Shown: positions 27,179-34,392 of the stretch, one piece after another
Position numbering within the stretch: the stretch's first letter is position 1
How the letters are laid out: every line of letters begins with the position of its first letter
From: Pseudoflavitalea rhizosphaerae
GTDB lineage: Bacteria; Bacteroidota; Bacteroidia; Chitinophagales; Chitinophagaceae
Length of the DNA stretch: 64,000 bases
Assembly (NCBI RefSeq): GCF_003991355.1
Contig: NZ_RCSU01000003.1
Span: forward strand, 248,001-312,000
Direction: 5' to 3'
Notes under the pieces: model-generated
What the model was told of the DNA's origin: nothing
The model's input: the letters and a program-made list of their open reading frames with translations, nothing else
Database searches by the model: none
Position numbers and translations under genes: made by a program

Positions 27179-27272
27179 TCACATCAACAATTTTGACTTG
27201 ATTCAAGTACCCACTCAAAAAATCTTGTTGCTTAATGAATCCCTGAAAGATAACATTATCTAATAGCCCCGG
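27129..27272 (-). pseudogene. C-terminal coding fragment without start, overlapping the AbiEi-like gene
   Basis: A 47-codon open stretch between two stops reads in part QGFIKQQDFLSGYLNQVKI and ends PGQSGSL. It has no ATG. It overlaps the 5' end of the AbiEi-like frame by 48 bp in another frame. It looks like the tail of a lost protein or of a frameshifted AbiEi N-terminus. Family not recognised. Confidence 0.25.
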
Positions 27273-27526
27273 TCAGGGGTTTACGTCCTAAACTCATTTG
27301 CTACGACTTTCATACCAAGAGGCTGCAAGGGCAAGCTTTAACCAGGTCACTCCATTGGCTAACAATTTCAAATCACTGAGAAAATGGTTCGAAAATTCTC
27401 CAATACAACACCAGCTTCCTTACCGGGAAATCCCCCGCATTTTACATCCCCCGATTTGTCCTTTTCATCGAATTTCTTCCAACAACTCACTCCATTCTAT
27501 ATCATATTTACACAAAAAAATTTGAT
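27273..27526. other. Intergenic region with repeat copy B
   Basis: Contains a small hairpin (AGCCCC...GGGGTTT at 27265-27281), repeat copy B (27325-27404) and the AT-rich leader of the Spy-like gene. No gene is supported. Confidence 0.5.
27325..27404 (+). repeat. Dispersed repeat, copy B (80 bp)
   Basis: Hand alignment with copy C (32075-32154) gives 74 identical bases of 80 without gaps. It contains TTTAACCAGGTCACTCC and CATTGGCTAACAATTTC. The same frame as in the other copies reads NQVTPLANNFKSLRKWFENS. Confidence 0.8.
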
Positions 27527-27898
27527 ATGAAAACATTTTACAGGTTCGCTTTTTTAATCATCGCAGTAATTTTCTCAATGCATGTAAATGCACAATCCAG
27601 GCTCACGGAAGAACAGAAAAAAGAATTGAGTGCGAAGTTCGAAGAGTATAAAGCAAAGCTCAATCTCTCCGACACCCAACAGGAAAAAGTAAAAGCTATC
27701 AACACTACTTACTTCGAAGGACTTGCATCGCTGAAAGAATCAGGCGGCTCTAAACTCTCCAGGCTGAAAACCCTCCGTAAGATCACAGATGAAAAAGACA
27801 AACAAATGAAAACAGTATTGGATGAAGGCCAGTATGAAACCTACAAGAAAATGCAGAAAGAAATGCGTGAAGAATTCAAAAAGAAAAGAAAACAATAA
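27527..27898 (+). CDS. Small secreted Spy/CpxP-like helical protein
   Basis: 123 aa with a signal peptide (MKTFYRFAFLIIAVIFSMHVNAQ). The mature part is almost entirely charged helix: LTEEQKKELSAKFEEYK, then LNLSDTQQEKVKAINTTYFE, ending EMREEFKKKRKQ. The LT/LS-x-x-Q repeats and all-helical nature resemble periplasmic Spy/CpxP-type chaperone-like proteins; the match is by character, not by a strict motif. It lies 13 bp before the esterase lipoprotein gene and is probably co-transcribed. Role inferred as a periplasmic stress or holdase-type protein. Confidence 0.7.
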   Translation: MKTFYRFAFLIIAVIFSMHVNAQSRLTEEQKKELSAKFEEYKAKLNLSDTQQEKVKAINTTYFEGLASLKESGGSKLSRLKTLRKITDEKDKQMKTVLDEGQYETYKKMQKEMREEFKKKRKQ

Positions 27899-27911
27899 AA
27901 CAGTTTTACAA

Positions 27912-28844
27912 ATGAAATTCTTAACTGACCTGATAACAGCTGCTTCCCTGTTCTGTGTGTCTTCCATGACCACGGGTTGCGACAAGGATACAGCACCTCC
28001 GCCGCGGCATTTTGAAGCCATGCTATCTGTGAACGGGATGGGCCGCAGCTACCTGGTAAACCTGCCACCCACCTATTATTCTGATACCAGCTCCAGATTC
28101 CCTATGGTGATCGCAATGCACGGTACAGGAGGCAATGCCGCCCAGTTCGAAAAAGATTACGGGTTCTCCCAAAAAGCAGACCAGGCTGGCTTTGTAGCGG
28201 TTTATCCCAATGGCGTGGCCAGCAATGGCGTATTGCGCCTGCGCACCTGGAATGCCGGTACCTGCTGTGATTTTGCCATGAAGAATGGCATCGACGACGT
28301 ATCATTTATCAGCCAGTTGATCGATAAAATGACCGGAAATTTTAATATCGACCCCAAACGGGTTTATGTAACCGGTATGTCCAACGGAGGTATGATGACC
28401 TACAGGCTTGCCGCAGACCTGCCGGATAAAATAGCCGCCATCGCTCCCGTAAGCGCCTCCATGGTGTATACTCCGCCTGCCAATCAGCAGCGCCCCGTGC
28501 CAATCCTTGAACTGCATTCCGTACACGACAGGATAGTTCCTTATCATGGTGGCACCAATGAACTCGGTTATTATTTTCCACCTACAGACTCCGTATTGAA
28601 TGTTTGGGCACTACGCAATAACTGCATGCCCGATGCAACGGTGGTAGTGGACGATGAAAGATATAAACAATTGAAATGGACTAACGGTAACGGACAGGCT
28701 ATTATTGAACATTATGTTACGCAGGACGGTGGGCATGCCTGGCCTGGTGGCAAACAGGTAAGGGCCAAAGCGGATGTACCTTCACAGGTGATCAATGCAA
28801 ATGATCTGATCTGGACATTCTTCCAGCAATTCAATCTGGAATAA
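27912..28844 (+). CDS. CE1/PHB-depolymerase-type esterase lipoprotein
   Basis: 310 aa from the ATG at 27912, giving a lipoprotein signal (SSMTTGC, Cys 23). An earlier in-frame ATG would overlap the upstream gene and spoil the signal. The alpha/beta-hydrolase core shows AMHGTGGNAAQFEKDYGF (oxyanion area), the nucleophile elbow VTGMSNGGMMTYRLA, the acid in LHSVHDRIVPYHGG, and the histidine in DGGHAWPGG. This is the LpqC/feruloyl-esterase/PHB-depolymerase type. Likely substrates are feruloyl or acetyl esters on plant polysaccharides, or short polyesters; sequence does not decide. It converges on the LytTR regulator gene with 7 bp between stops. Confidence 0.88.
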   Translation: MKFLTDLITAASLFCVSSMTTGCDKDTAPPPRHFEAMLSVNGMGRSYLVNLPPTYYSDTSSRFPMVIAMHGTGGNAAQFEKDYGFSQKADQAGFVAVYPNGVASNGVLRLRTWNAGTCCDFAMKNGIDDVSFISQLIDKMTGNFNIDPKRVYVTGMSNGGMMTYRLAADLPDKIAAIAPVSASMVYTPPANQQRPVPILELHSVHDRIVPYHGGTNELGYYFPPTDSVLNVWALRNNCMPDATVVVDDERYKQLKWTNGNGQAIIEHYVTQDGGHAWPGGKQVRAKADVPSQVINANDLIWTFFQQFNLE

Positions 28845-28851
28845 GATCTCT

Positions 28852-29616
28852 TCAGCGCTGCATCCATGCCATCAACTCCGGAGCCTTCATCTTACTGATG
28901 ATGATCTGCTCCGGAGTTTCCACATTTAACTTCAATACCAGCCGGCGGTTGAAAAAATGCTCGGCCATCACCACCGCTTCCCGGTTTACCAGATATTGAC
29001 GGTTAGCCCGGAAGAACTGGTTGGGGTCCAATTGCGGTTCCAGCTCATCCAATACTTCACTGATCGGGAAGCTTTGTTTATTCCTCGTATACACTCTTAC
29101 ATTACCACCGGCAGAATGGATAAACAAGATGTCGGTGGTCCTTATGGGAATGATCTTCTCGTTACTGTAAACCAGCAGACCGCTTTTATATCCTGTATGC
29201 AATTTTGAAAGAGCTGTTTCCAGCTGCCCGTAATCGATGTCCCGCTTTGGTGCTATCCACTCCTTCATCCTTTCATATTTCTGAAGGCTGGCGGCCAGCT
29301 TATCCTCATCAACGGGCTTTAAAAGATAGTCGATACCGTAGGAATTGAACGCTTCTATGGCATAACTATCGAAAGCTGTACAAAAGATAACAGGGCATGT
29401 TATCTCTACAGATTGAAAGATCTCGAAACTCAGGCCATCGGCCAGCTGGATATCCGAAAGTATCAACCGGGGAGAAGGATTGTTCCTTAACCAGTCAATA
29501 CCTGCTCTTACAGAAGGGACCATACCTGTCACAACAAGATTGTCGTCAAGCCGCTGCACCATAGCTTTCAGCTCCCTGGCTGTTTTTGCCTCGTCCTCTA
29601 TGATCAGTATATTCAT
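28852..29616 (-). CDS. LytTR-family response regulator
   Basis: 254 aa. Receiver domain about 1-120: MNILIIEDEAKTARELK, the phospho-acceptor Asp in LILSDIQLADG, and the conserved Lys in YLLKPVDEDKL. The LytTR DNA-binding domain covers about 150-250, with YSNEKIIPIRTTDILFIHS and FFRANRQYLVN. It is encoded directly after the LytS-like kinase (2 bp between them). It binds DNA as an AlgR/LytR-type regulator; targets are unknown, and the divergent plus-strand genes from 30788 are possible ones. Confidence 0.93.
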   Translation of the reverse strand: MNILIIEDEAKTARELKAMVQRLDDNLVVTGMVPSVRAGIDWLRNNPSPRLILSDIQLADGLSFEIFQSVEITCPVIFCTAFDSYAIEAFNSYGIDYLLKPVDEDKLAASLQKYERMKEWIAPKRDIDYGQLETALSKLHTGYKSGLLVYSNEKIIPIRTTDILFIHSAGGNVRVYTRNKQSFPISEVLDELEPQLDPNQFFRANRQYLVNREAVVMAEHFFNRRLVLKLNVETPEQIIISKMKAPELMAWMQR

Positions 29617-29618
29617 AA

Positions 29619-30614
29619 TTATGAGCTTAACAAAGGAATCCGAACGCTGAAAGATGCAGCTGTCTCCTCCACAACAATATCCAGACCAGCCAGCAGCCGG
29701 TAACGTTCCCTGATATTGTTCAACCCACTGCCCAGGCTTTCCCCTGCCTTGTTTTTCTTCTGAACAGAATTGGTCACTTTCAGCCAGTCTCCCTCCTCCG
29801 TTCGGATACTAAGGCTGAGTGGAGAACCGGCCGTTGCTACATTGTGCTTCACGGCATTTTCTACCAGTAATTGCAGGCTGGCGGGTGGAAGCCGCTTTCG
29901 AAGGTCGCCATCAGCAATTTCTACATGAGTCACCAATGCATCTTCAAACCGCTCATTCAATATATGCAGGTAAGCCAGTGTAAAGTCGAGTTCCTCCTGC
30001 AACGCCACCAGGTCGGCCATCCGGTTGTTCAAAAGGTACCGGTATACTTCGGAAAGCCGCTGTATGAATTCCCTCGGTGCTCTTTCATGCAGCATACTTC
30101 GTAATGTTCCCAGTGAATTGAACAGGAAATGCGGACTCACCTGTTCCTGTAAAAGGCTGAGCCTGGCCTGCAGGTTTTCCTTTTTCAACTGTTCGTTCTC
30201 CAGTTCAGATTGCCGCCTCCTGGCAGACATCCGCAACAGGTACGCAATAAAATATAAAAAACCTCCAATAACCAAGCCTCGCATCAGCAAGAGGAAATTC
30301 ACCGCCTGTATGCCCCTCGGTAAGGCATCCACCCGGTCCTGTACTTCCGCGAAATGGCGTGTAATAGTAAAAGGGAATAGCGAAATGATCATACATCCGG
30401 CAATGGCCAGCACAGCTTTCCAGCCATAACCTGCCGGTTTCCTCCACGTCAACACATATTGTATGAACAACCAGCTTAAAAAGGAATTCACAAATGAAGA
30501 AGAAAATGTCAGGACCGATGCACCGATATCCTCCCGGTTCAGCCGCATCACATATCCCATCGATGCAATAAAAAATGATATTACCAGTCCTGTGACCGGG
30601 TAAAACTTCTTCAT
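29619..30614 (-). CDS. LytS-type sensor histidine kinase
   Basis: 331 aa from the ATG at 30614 (MKKFYPVTGLVISFFIASM); the frame stays open upstream but has no membrane character there. Four TM helices lie in the first ~150 residues without a large sensor loop. A short coiled coil (QSELENEQLKKENLQARL) leads to the His_kinase domain, with the phospho-acceptor in QVSPHFLFNSLGTLRS and the ATP-binding LLVENAVKHNV and GSGLNNIRERYRLL. It forms a two-component pair with the downstream LytTR regulator. Confidence 0.93.
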   Translation of the reverse strand: MKKFYPVTGLVISFFIASMGYVMRLNREDIGASVLTFSSSFVNSFLSWLFIQYVLTWRKPAGYGWKAVLAIAGCMIISLFPFTITRHFAEVQDRVDALPRGIQAVNFLLLMRGLVIGGFLYFIAYLLRMSARRRQSELENEQLKKENLQARLSLLQEQVSPHFLFNSLGTLRSMLHERAPREFIQRLSEVYRYLLNNRMADLVALQEELDFTLAYLHILNERFEDALVTHVEIADGDLRKRLPPASLQLLVENAVKHNVATAGSPLSLSIRTEEGDWLKVTNSVQKKNKAGESLGSGLNNIRERYRLLAGLDIVVEETAASFSVRIPLLSS

Positions 30615-30787
30615 ACTACAAACATACCAAATTGCCGGGCGGAAAGGATGAGGCCAGCCATGAAAAGGACAAAATGAAATACGAATGCACAGGAATGGAT
30701 TTTTTTCATCGGCCAATATGGCCTTCTCATATGGTTTCCTGTTTTCAGGCCCTGATCCCCCTCCTATTTTTGAACAAATTTTACTGT

Positions 30788-31039
30788 ATGAAAAAGACAG
30801 GTATTTCATTGATGATAGCATTGAGTATGCTGGCCATGGAAGTAAAAGCACAGACAGTGATCGTAAGGCGGCCTGTACGTCGTGTAGTGGTAGTGCCTCC
30901 GCCTGTAAAAGTGGTGGTGAGACCCACGCATGTTTTTGTAACCACCAGGCCCGTATTGGTAAGACCTGCACCAGTTGTAGTGTATGTAAAACCACCTCAA
31001 CGGACAGTAATCGTAAATAAAACTGTTATCTGCCACTAA
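30788..31039 (+). CDS. Small secreted Val/Arg/Pro-rich protein
   Basis: 83 aa from the ATG at 30788. The signal peptide is MKKTGISLMIALSMLAMEVKAQ. The mature ~61 residues are low complexity, built of strands such as VRRPVRRVVVVPPPVKVVV, and end in VNKTVICH. No known domain; a single Cys lies near the C-terminus. It is 12 bp before the fatty acid hydroxylase gene and divergent from the LytS-like kinase. It may be an envelope structural peptide. The strong signal peptide supports a real gene. Confidence 0.6.
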   Translation: MKKTGISLMIALSMLAMEVKAQTVIVRRPVRRVVVVPPPVKVVVRPTHVFVTTRPVLVRPAPVVVYVKPPQRTVIVNKTVICH

Positions 31040-31051
31040 CAATACTATACT

Positions 31052-31819
31052 ATGCAAACATCAAACTACAGATTGTGGATCACAACGCTGCTACTCATCC
31101 TGATCATAGCAGAAATGATCTGGAGCTGGCGAAACGATAGAAAAATGTACCAGGTGAAAGACACTTTCAGCAACCTGGGCATCATGGCAGGATTTCAATT
31201 GTCGAAACTGCTGTTTGCAGGTTTGCAGATAGGTATCCTGTCGTGGTTCTACCGGCACCGCTTATTTGAATTTGATCCCGGACTTTTGCTGTTCCTTCTC
31301 ACTTTTATTTTTACCGATTTCGTATACTACTGGTTTCACCGGGCATCACATGTTTGGAAACCGCTTTGGGCCTTTCACATAGTGCATCATTCAAGTTTGT
31401 ACATGAACCTCACTACCTCTTACAGGCTCAACTGGTTCTCTGCCATCGTCACTCCATTTTTTTATGCCCCCATGGCACTGCTTGGATTTCCACCGGTAAT
31501 GATTGCATTATCGGTAGGACTGAACCTTCTGTACCAGTTTTTCATGCACACCGAGGCAGTGGGTAAAATAAAGCCGCTCGAAGGCATATTAGATACGCCA
31601 TCCGCCCATCGTGTGCATCATGGTTGCAATGCGTTGTATATCGACAAAAATTTCGGCGGTGTGCTAATGATATGGGACAGGTTATTTGGAACGTATCAAC
31701 CCGAAACCGAGAAAGTGCAATACGGGATAACTACAGGGTTTGTCAGTAACAATCCATTTGTACTGGTATTTCATGGATTTATTGACCTCTTCAAGGGAAA
31801 GATGAAACATAAAGGATGA
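31052..31819 (+). CDS. Sterol desaturase/fatty acid hydroxylase family membrane protein
   Basis: 255 aa integral membrane protein. The three histidine boxes of the di-iron hydroxylase family are present: YYWFHRASH, FHIVHHSS and AHRVHHG. At least four hydrophobic segments surround them. Bacterial members hydroxylate or desaturate lipids such as carotenoids, sphingolipid-type lipids or alkylglycerols. The substrate cannot be inferred. Its stop overlaps the start of the next small gene (ATGA), so the two are translationally coupled. Confidence 0.9.
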   Translation: MQTSNYRLWITTLLLILIIAEMIWSWRNDRKMYQVKDTFSNLGIMAGFQLSKLLFAGLQIGILSWFYRHRLFEFDPGLLLFLLTFIFTDFVYYWFHRASHVWKPLWAFHIVHHSSLYMNLTTSYRLNWFSAIVTPFFYAPMALLGFPPVMIALSVGLNLLYQFFMHTEAVGKIKPLEGILDTPSAHRVHHGCNALYIDKNFGGVLMIWDRLFGTYQPETEKVQYGITTGFVSNNPFVLVFHGFIDLFKGKMKHKG

Positions 31820-32043
31820 ATACAAAAGATATTTTTGGCATTGCCCACCACATGAAACAGCAGCATCATACGGGTACCTATTTATTGATAAAGATTATAT
31901 TGCTGACGGCATTACTGGCAGGTGCTTACTACTGGTATGTGTATTCAGTCTATTTTTATGGCTACTGCTATTACTTCGATTTTGAATATTATTACTTCAA
32001 TGATGGTTATAGTTGCGCCTGCTGTTGTTCATTTGGCAATTGA
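31816..32043 (+). CDS. Tyr- and Cys-rich small membrane protein
   Basis: 75 aa, starting in a 4-bp ATGA overlap with the hydroxylase gene. The N-terminus is histidine-rich (HHMKQQHHTG), followed by one TM helix (about 23-38). The C-terminal half is extraordinarily aromatic: 14 tyrosines in the whole protein, mostly there, and the tail SCACCCSFGN. No known family. The overlap suggests a real partner of the hydroxylase; the C-terminal Cys cluster and N-terminal His cluster could bind metal. The unusual composition leaves some doubt. Confidence 0.5.
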   Translation: MNTKDIFGIAHHMKQQHHTGTYLLIKIILLTALLAGAYYWYVYSVYFYGYCYYFDFEYYYFNDGYSCACCCSFGN

Positions 32044-32526
32044 ATGATCGGCCATTATCGCCTGCTTGTGCCGTGCAGGGGCAAACTTTAACCAGGTTAC
32101 TCCATTGGCTAACAATTTCAAATCATTGAGAAAATAGTTCGAAAAATCTCCAATTCCGGCAACTAAAAAGGACAAGGATGGACATCGACCGGGTATTGGG
32201 CCAATAACAATCCTGCGTTTATACAGGAATGTTATTTACGGGAGCCTGAATTCTATGGAAAAACCAATTTCGACACGCGCCAAAGCAGTGAGATCCGTGG
32301 AATTGGAATCTATTCTCATGTACAGTTCAGTTTCACCGATAATGACTTTTACCTTCCCGGAGAGAAAAAAATCGCCTGGCAACGACCATCCCCCAAAACT
32401 CCAGTGATGCCCCCACCACACCTCCTCCATTATTTCCGGCTATTACGCCAATTAGTGGAACAGCGGAGAATTCCAGATAAGTTCCATAAATTGTAGAAGG
32501 CAACAAGTTGCCCACCAAAACTGAGA
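32044..32526. other. Intergenic region with repeat copy C and possible decayed coding sequence
   Basis: Repeat copy C lies at 32075-32154. From about 32236 to 32545 the minus strand has two overlapping open stretches in different frames (one containing GWSLPGDFFLSGKVKVIIG) that could be one frameshifted gene. Neither has a recognised family. The promoter of the downstream sigma gene must be in the right part; no clear box is seen. Confidence 0.4.
32075..32154 (+). repeat. Dispersed repeat, copy C (80 bp)
   Basis: 74 of 80 bases match copy B by hand. Its right end continues into TCCGGCAAC, shared with copy A, so together the copies define a unit of about 90 bp. In the frame that is open in B, this copy has a TAG replacing the Trp codon, so if the repeat was once coding, this copy is dead. 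Confidence 0.8.
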
Positions 32527-33129
32527 ATGAACTACTATCTGCCAACCGAGACAGAACTGATCGATGCTTTTCACAGAAGCGATCAGAGGGCCGACAGATT
32601 ACTCTTCGACCGGCATTTCAGGGCTCTTTGTGTGTATGCAGAAAATATTACCGGCAATATGCCGGAGGCCGAAGACCTGGTAGTGATAGTTTTTCAAAAG
32701 ATGATGAACAGGCGGATTGAGTTCCAATCCAGTTCAGGCATTGCAGCCTTTCTCTACACTTCAACAAGAAACGCAGCCCTCAACGCAAACCGTAATAATA
32801 AACAGCGGACCCTCGCCAAAGAAAAGTTCCTCTATCTTGAAGCAGTAGCTTCCTCACAAAAAGATAACAGCCAGCAAGAGATCATCATGCTCGAATTGCT
32901 TTCTCATATTTACCGGGAGATGGAAAACCTACCCAATAAATGCCGCACCATCTTCAAACTCTATTTCCTGCAGCACATGAGCTCCGATGAAATTGCAGGA
33001 TCATTAGGCATCAGCCCCCAAACGGCCCGGACCCAAAAAGCCAGGGCCATCCAATTACTCAGGATAAAGGTTTGGAAGAGAGCACAGCAGCTCATCGATC
33101 TTATACTGATCATTTTCATTCTCCAATAA
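32527..33129 (+). CDS. ECF RNA polymerase sigma-70 factor (locus B)
   Basis: 200 aa. Region 2 includes DRLLFDRHFRALCVYAENI and EAEDLVVIVFQKMMNR. The linker holds FLYTSTRNAALNANR. Region 4 includes LPNKCRTIFKLYFLQHMSSDEIA and the helix-turn-helix SLGISPQTARTQKARAI. A hydrophobic C-terminal tail follows (LIDLILIIFIL), typical of Bacteroidota FecI-like factors. It is followed 88 bp later by its FecR partner. Likely controls the SusCD-amidase operon of locus B. Confidence 0.93.
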   Translation: MNYYLPTETELIDAFHRSDQRADRLLFDRHFRALCVYAENITGNMPEAEDLVVIVFQKMMNRRIEFQSSSGIAAFLYTSTRNAALNANRNNKQRTLAKEKFLYLEAVASSQKDNSQQEIIMLELLSHIYREMENLPNKCRTIFKLYFLQHMSSDEIAGSLGISPQTARTQKARAIQLLRIKVWKRAQQLIDLILIIFILQ

Positions 33130-33217
33130 AAAAATTTACCAGCTGTTTTGGATGAATGCTCTTTTTGCGTGTCTTCTTTCATGAGAAGATCTGATTATTT
33201 CACTCCATGCTTTACCG

Positions 33218-34294
33218 ATGCAAACAAAGCAGGTTGTAGAACTATTGACAAAACACCTGTCGGGTGACCTCACAGAAACCGAATCTGTGCGGCTTACTGA
33301 ATGGATACAGGCTTCAGAAGAGAATGCCACTCTCTTCCACAACCTGAATGATCCAGATTTTCTCGAAGCCCAATTGTGCAGGTTTGAATCGGTAAACGCA
33401 AATCGCAGCTGGAAAAAGTTAATGGACCTGCAAGAAAACGCAATCAGCGTACAGGTCACTCCCCGAAAACCCTTTTTGAAAAAGATATGGCCACTCGCCG
33501 CAGCAGCAGTAATACTCCTCTTGTCTGCAGTATGGCTGTTTTCAGGCGACCATTCTTTTTTCAATAAGAATAGATCCTTCAAAACACAGTTAGGGGAAAA
33601 GCTGAACTTCAGATTGCCCGATGGCTCTCAGGTGATCCTGAACAGCGGCAGCCATCTTTCCATCACAGAAGGCTTCAACAAAACCAACCGGGAAATCCAT
33701 CTCACAGGAGAAGCTTATTTCGATATCGCCCCCAAAGCATCCCTTCCATTCACCATCCACACCCGCGCTATGAAGCTTAGCGTACTGGGCACGGCCTTCA
33801 ATGTAAGGGCGTATCCTGAAGAAAAAGCGGAAGTAACCTCGCTGCTAAGGGGAAAAGTGGAAATAACTGTCCCGGAAAAAAATAAAGGTGCAGCACACCG
33901 CTTTATTCTGGTGCCTTATCAAAAGCTGATAGTTGAAAAACAGGCCGGCACCAATAAAAAAGAAGTACAAGGCAAGAAAAGCGTCGCTATAGTCCCCCAT
34001 GACATCCAAATTGACAGCCTGAAGAAAAACCAACTGGGAAGCATCTCCGAAATAGCCTGGATGGAGAACAGACTTGTTTTCGATAATGAACCCCTTAGCT
34101 CCGTTGCTGCCAGGATTGAAAAATGGTATGGCATAAAAACCATCATAGAATCACCTGAACTGGAACCAATCACGTGTACAGGAAGCTTTGAAACGGAACC
34201 ACTGGATAAAGTGCTGGAGAGTATGCAGTTTTCCATTCCAATGCTGAAGTTCAGAAAAGTAGAAGACAATACAGTTTTGATACTGTACAAATAA
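33218..34294 (+). CDS. FecR-family anti-sigma/transducer protein (locus B)
   Basis: 358 aa. Cytoplasmic sigma-binding N-terminus, TM helix at about 93-108 (LAAAAVILLLSAVWLF), FecR domain with RLPDGSQVILNSGSHLS and GEAYFDIAPKAS, and a C-terminal SusC-contacting domain beginning LVFDNEPLSSVAARIEKWYG. It transmits the uptake signal from the STN domain of the downstream SusC to the sigma factor upstream. Confidence 0.93.
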   Translation: MQTKQVVELLTKHLSGDLTETESVRLTEWIQASEENATLFHNLNDPDFLEAQLCRFESVNANRSWKKLMDLQENAISVQVTPRKPFLKKIWPLAAAAVILLLSAVWLFSGDHSFFNKNRSFKTQLGEKLNFRLPDGSQVILNSGSHLSITEGFNKTNREIHLTGEAYFDIAPKASLPFTIHTRAMKLSVLGTAFNVRAYPEEKAEVTSLLRGKVEITVPEKNKGAAHRFILVPYQKLIVEKQAGTNKKEVQGKKSVAIVPHDIQIDSLKKNQLGSISEIAWMENRLVFDNEPLSSVAARIEKWYGIKTIIESPELEPITCTGSFETEPLDKVLESMQFSIPMLKFRKVEDNTVLILYK

Positions 34295-34392
34295 ACAAAA
34301 GGAATGCACTTTCACACCCTTTCGGAATTTGTACGAAGCAGACCGGATAACCCTCATCCTGCTTCTATTGTTAACTATAAACCAAATCAGGT

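Noticed and set aside
32236-32545. Two overlapping minus-strand frames that might be one frameshifted gene
   Set aside because: No recognisable family and no clear join point; kept only as a note in the intergenic entry.
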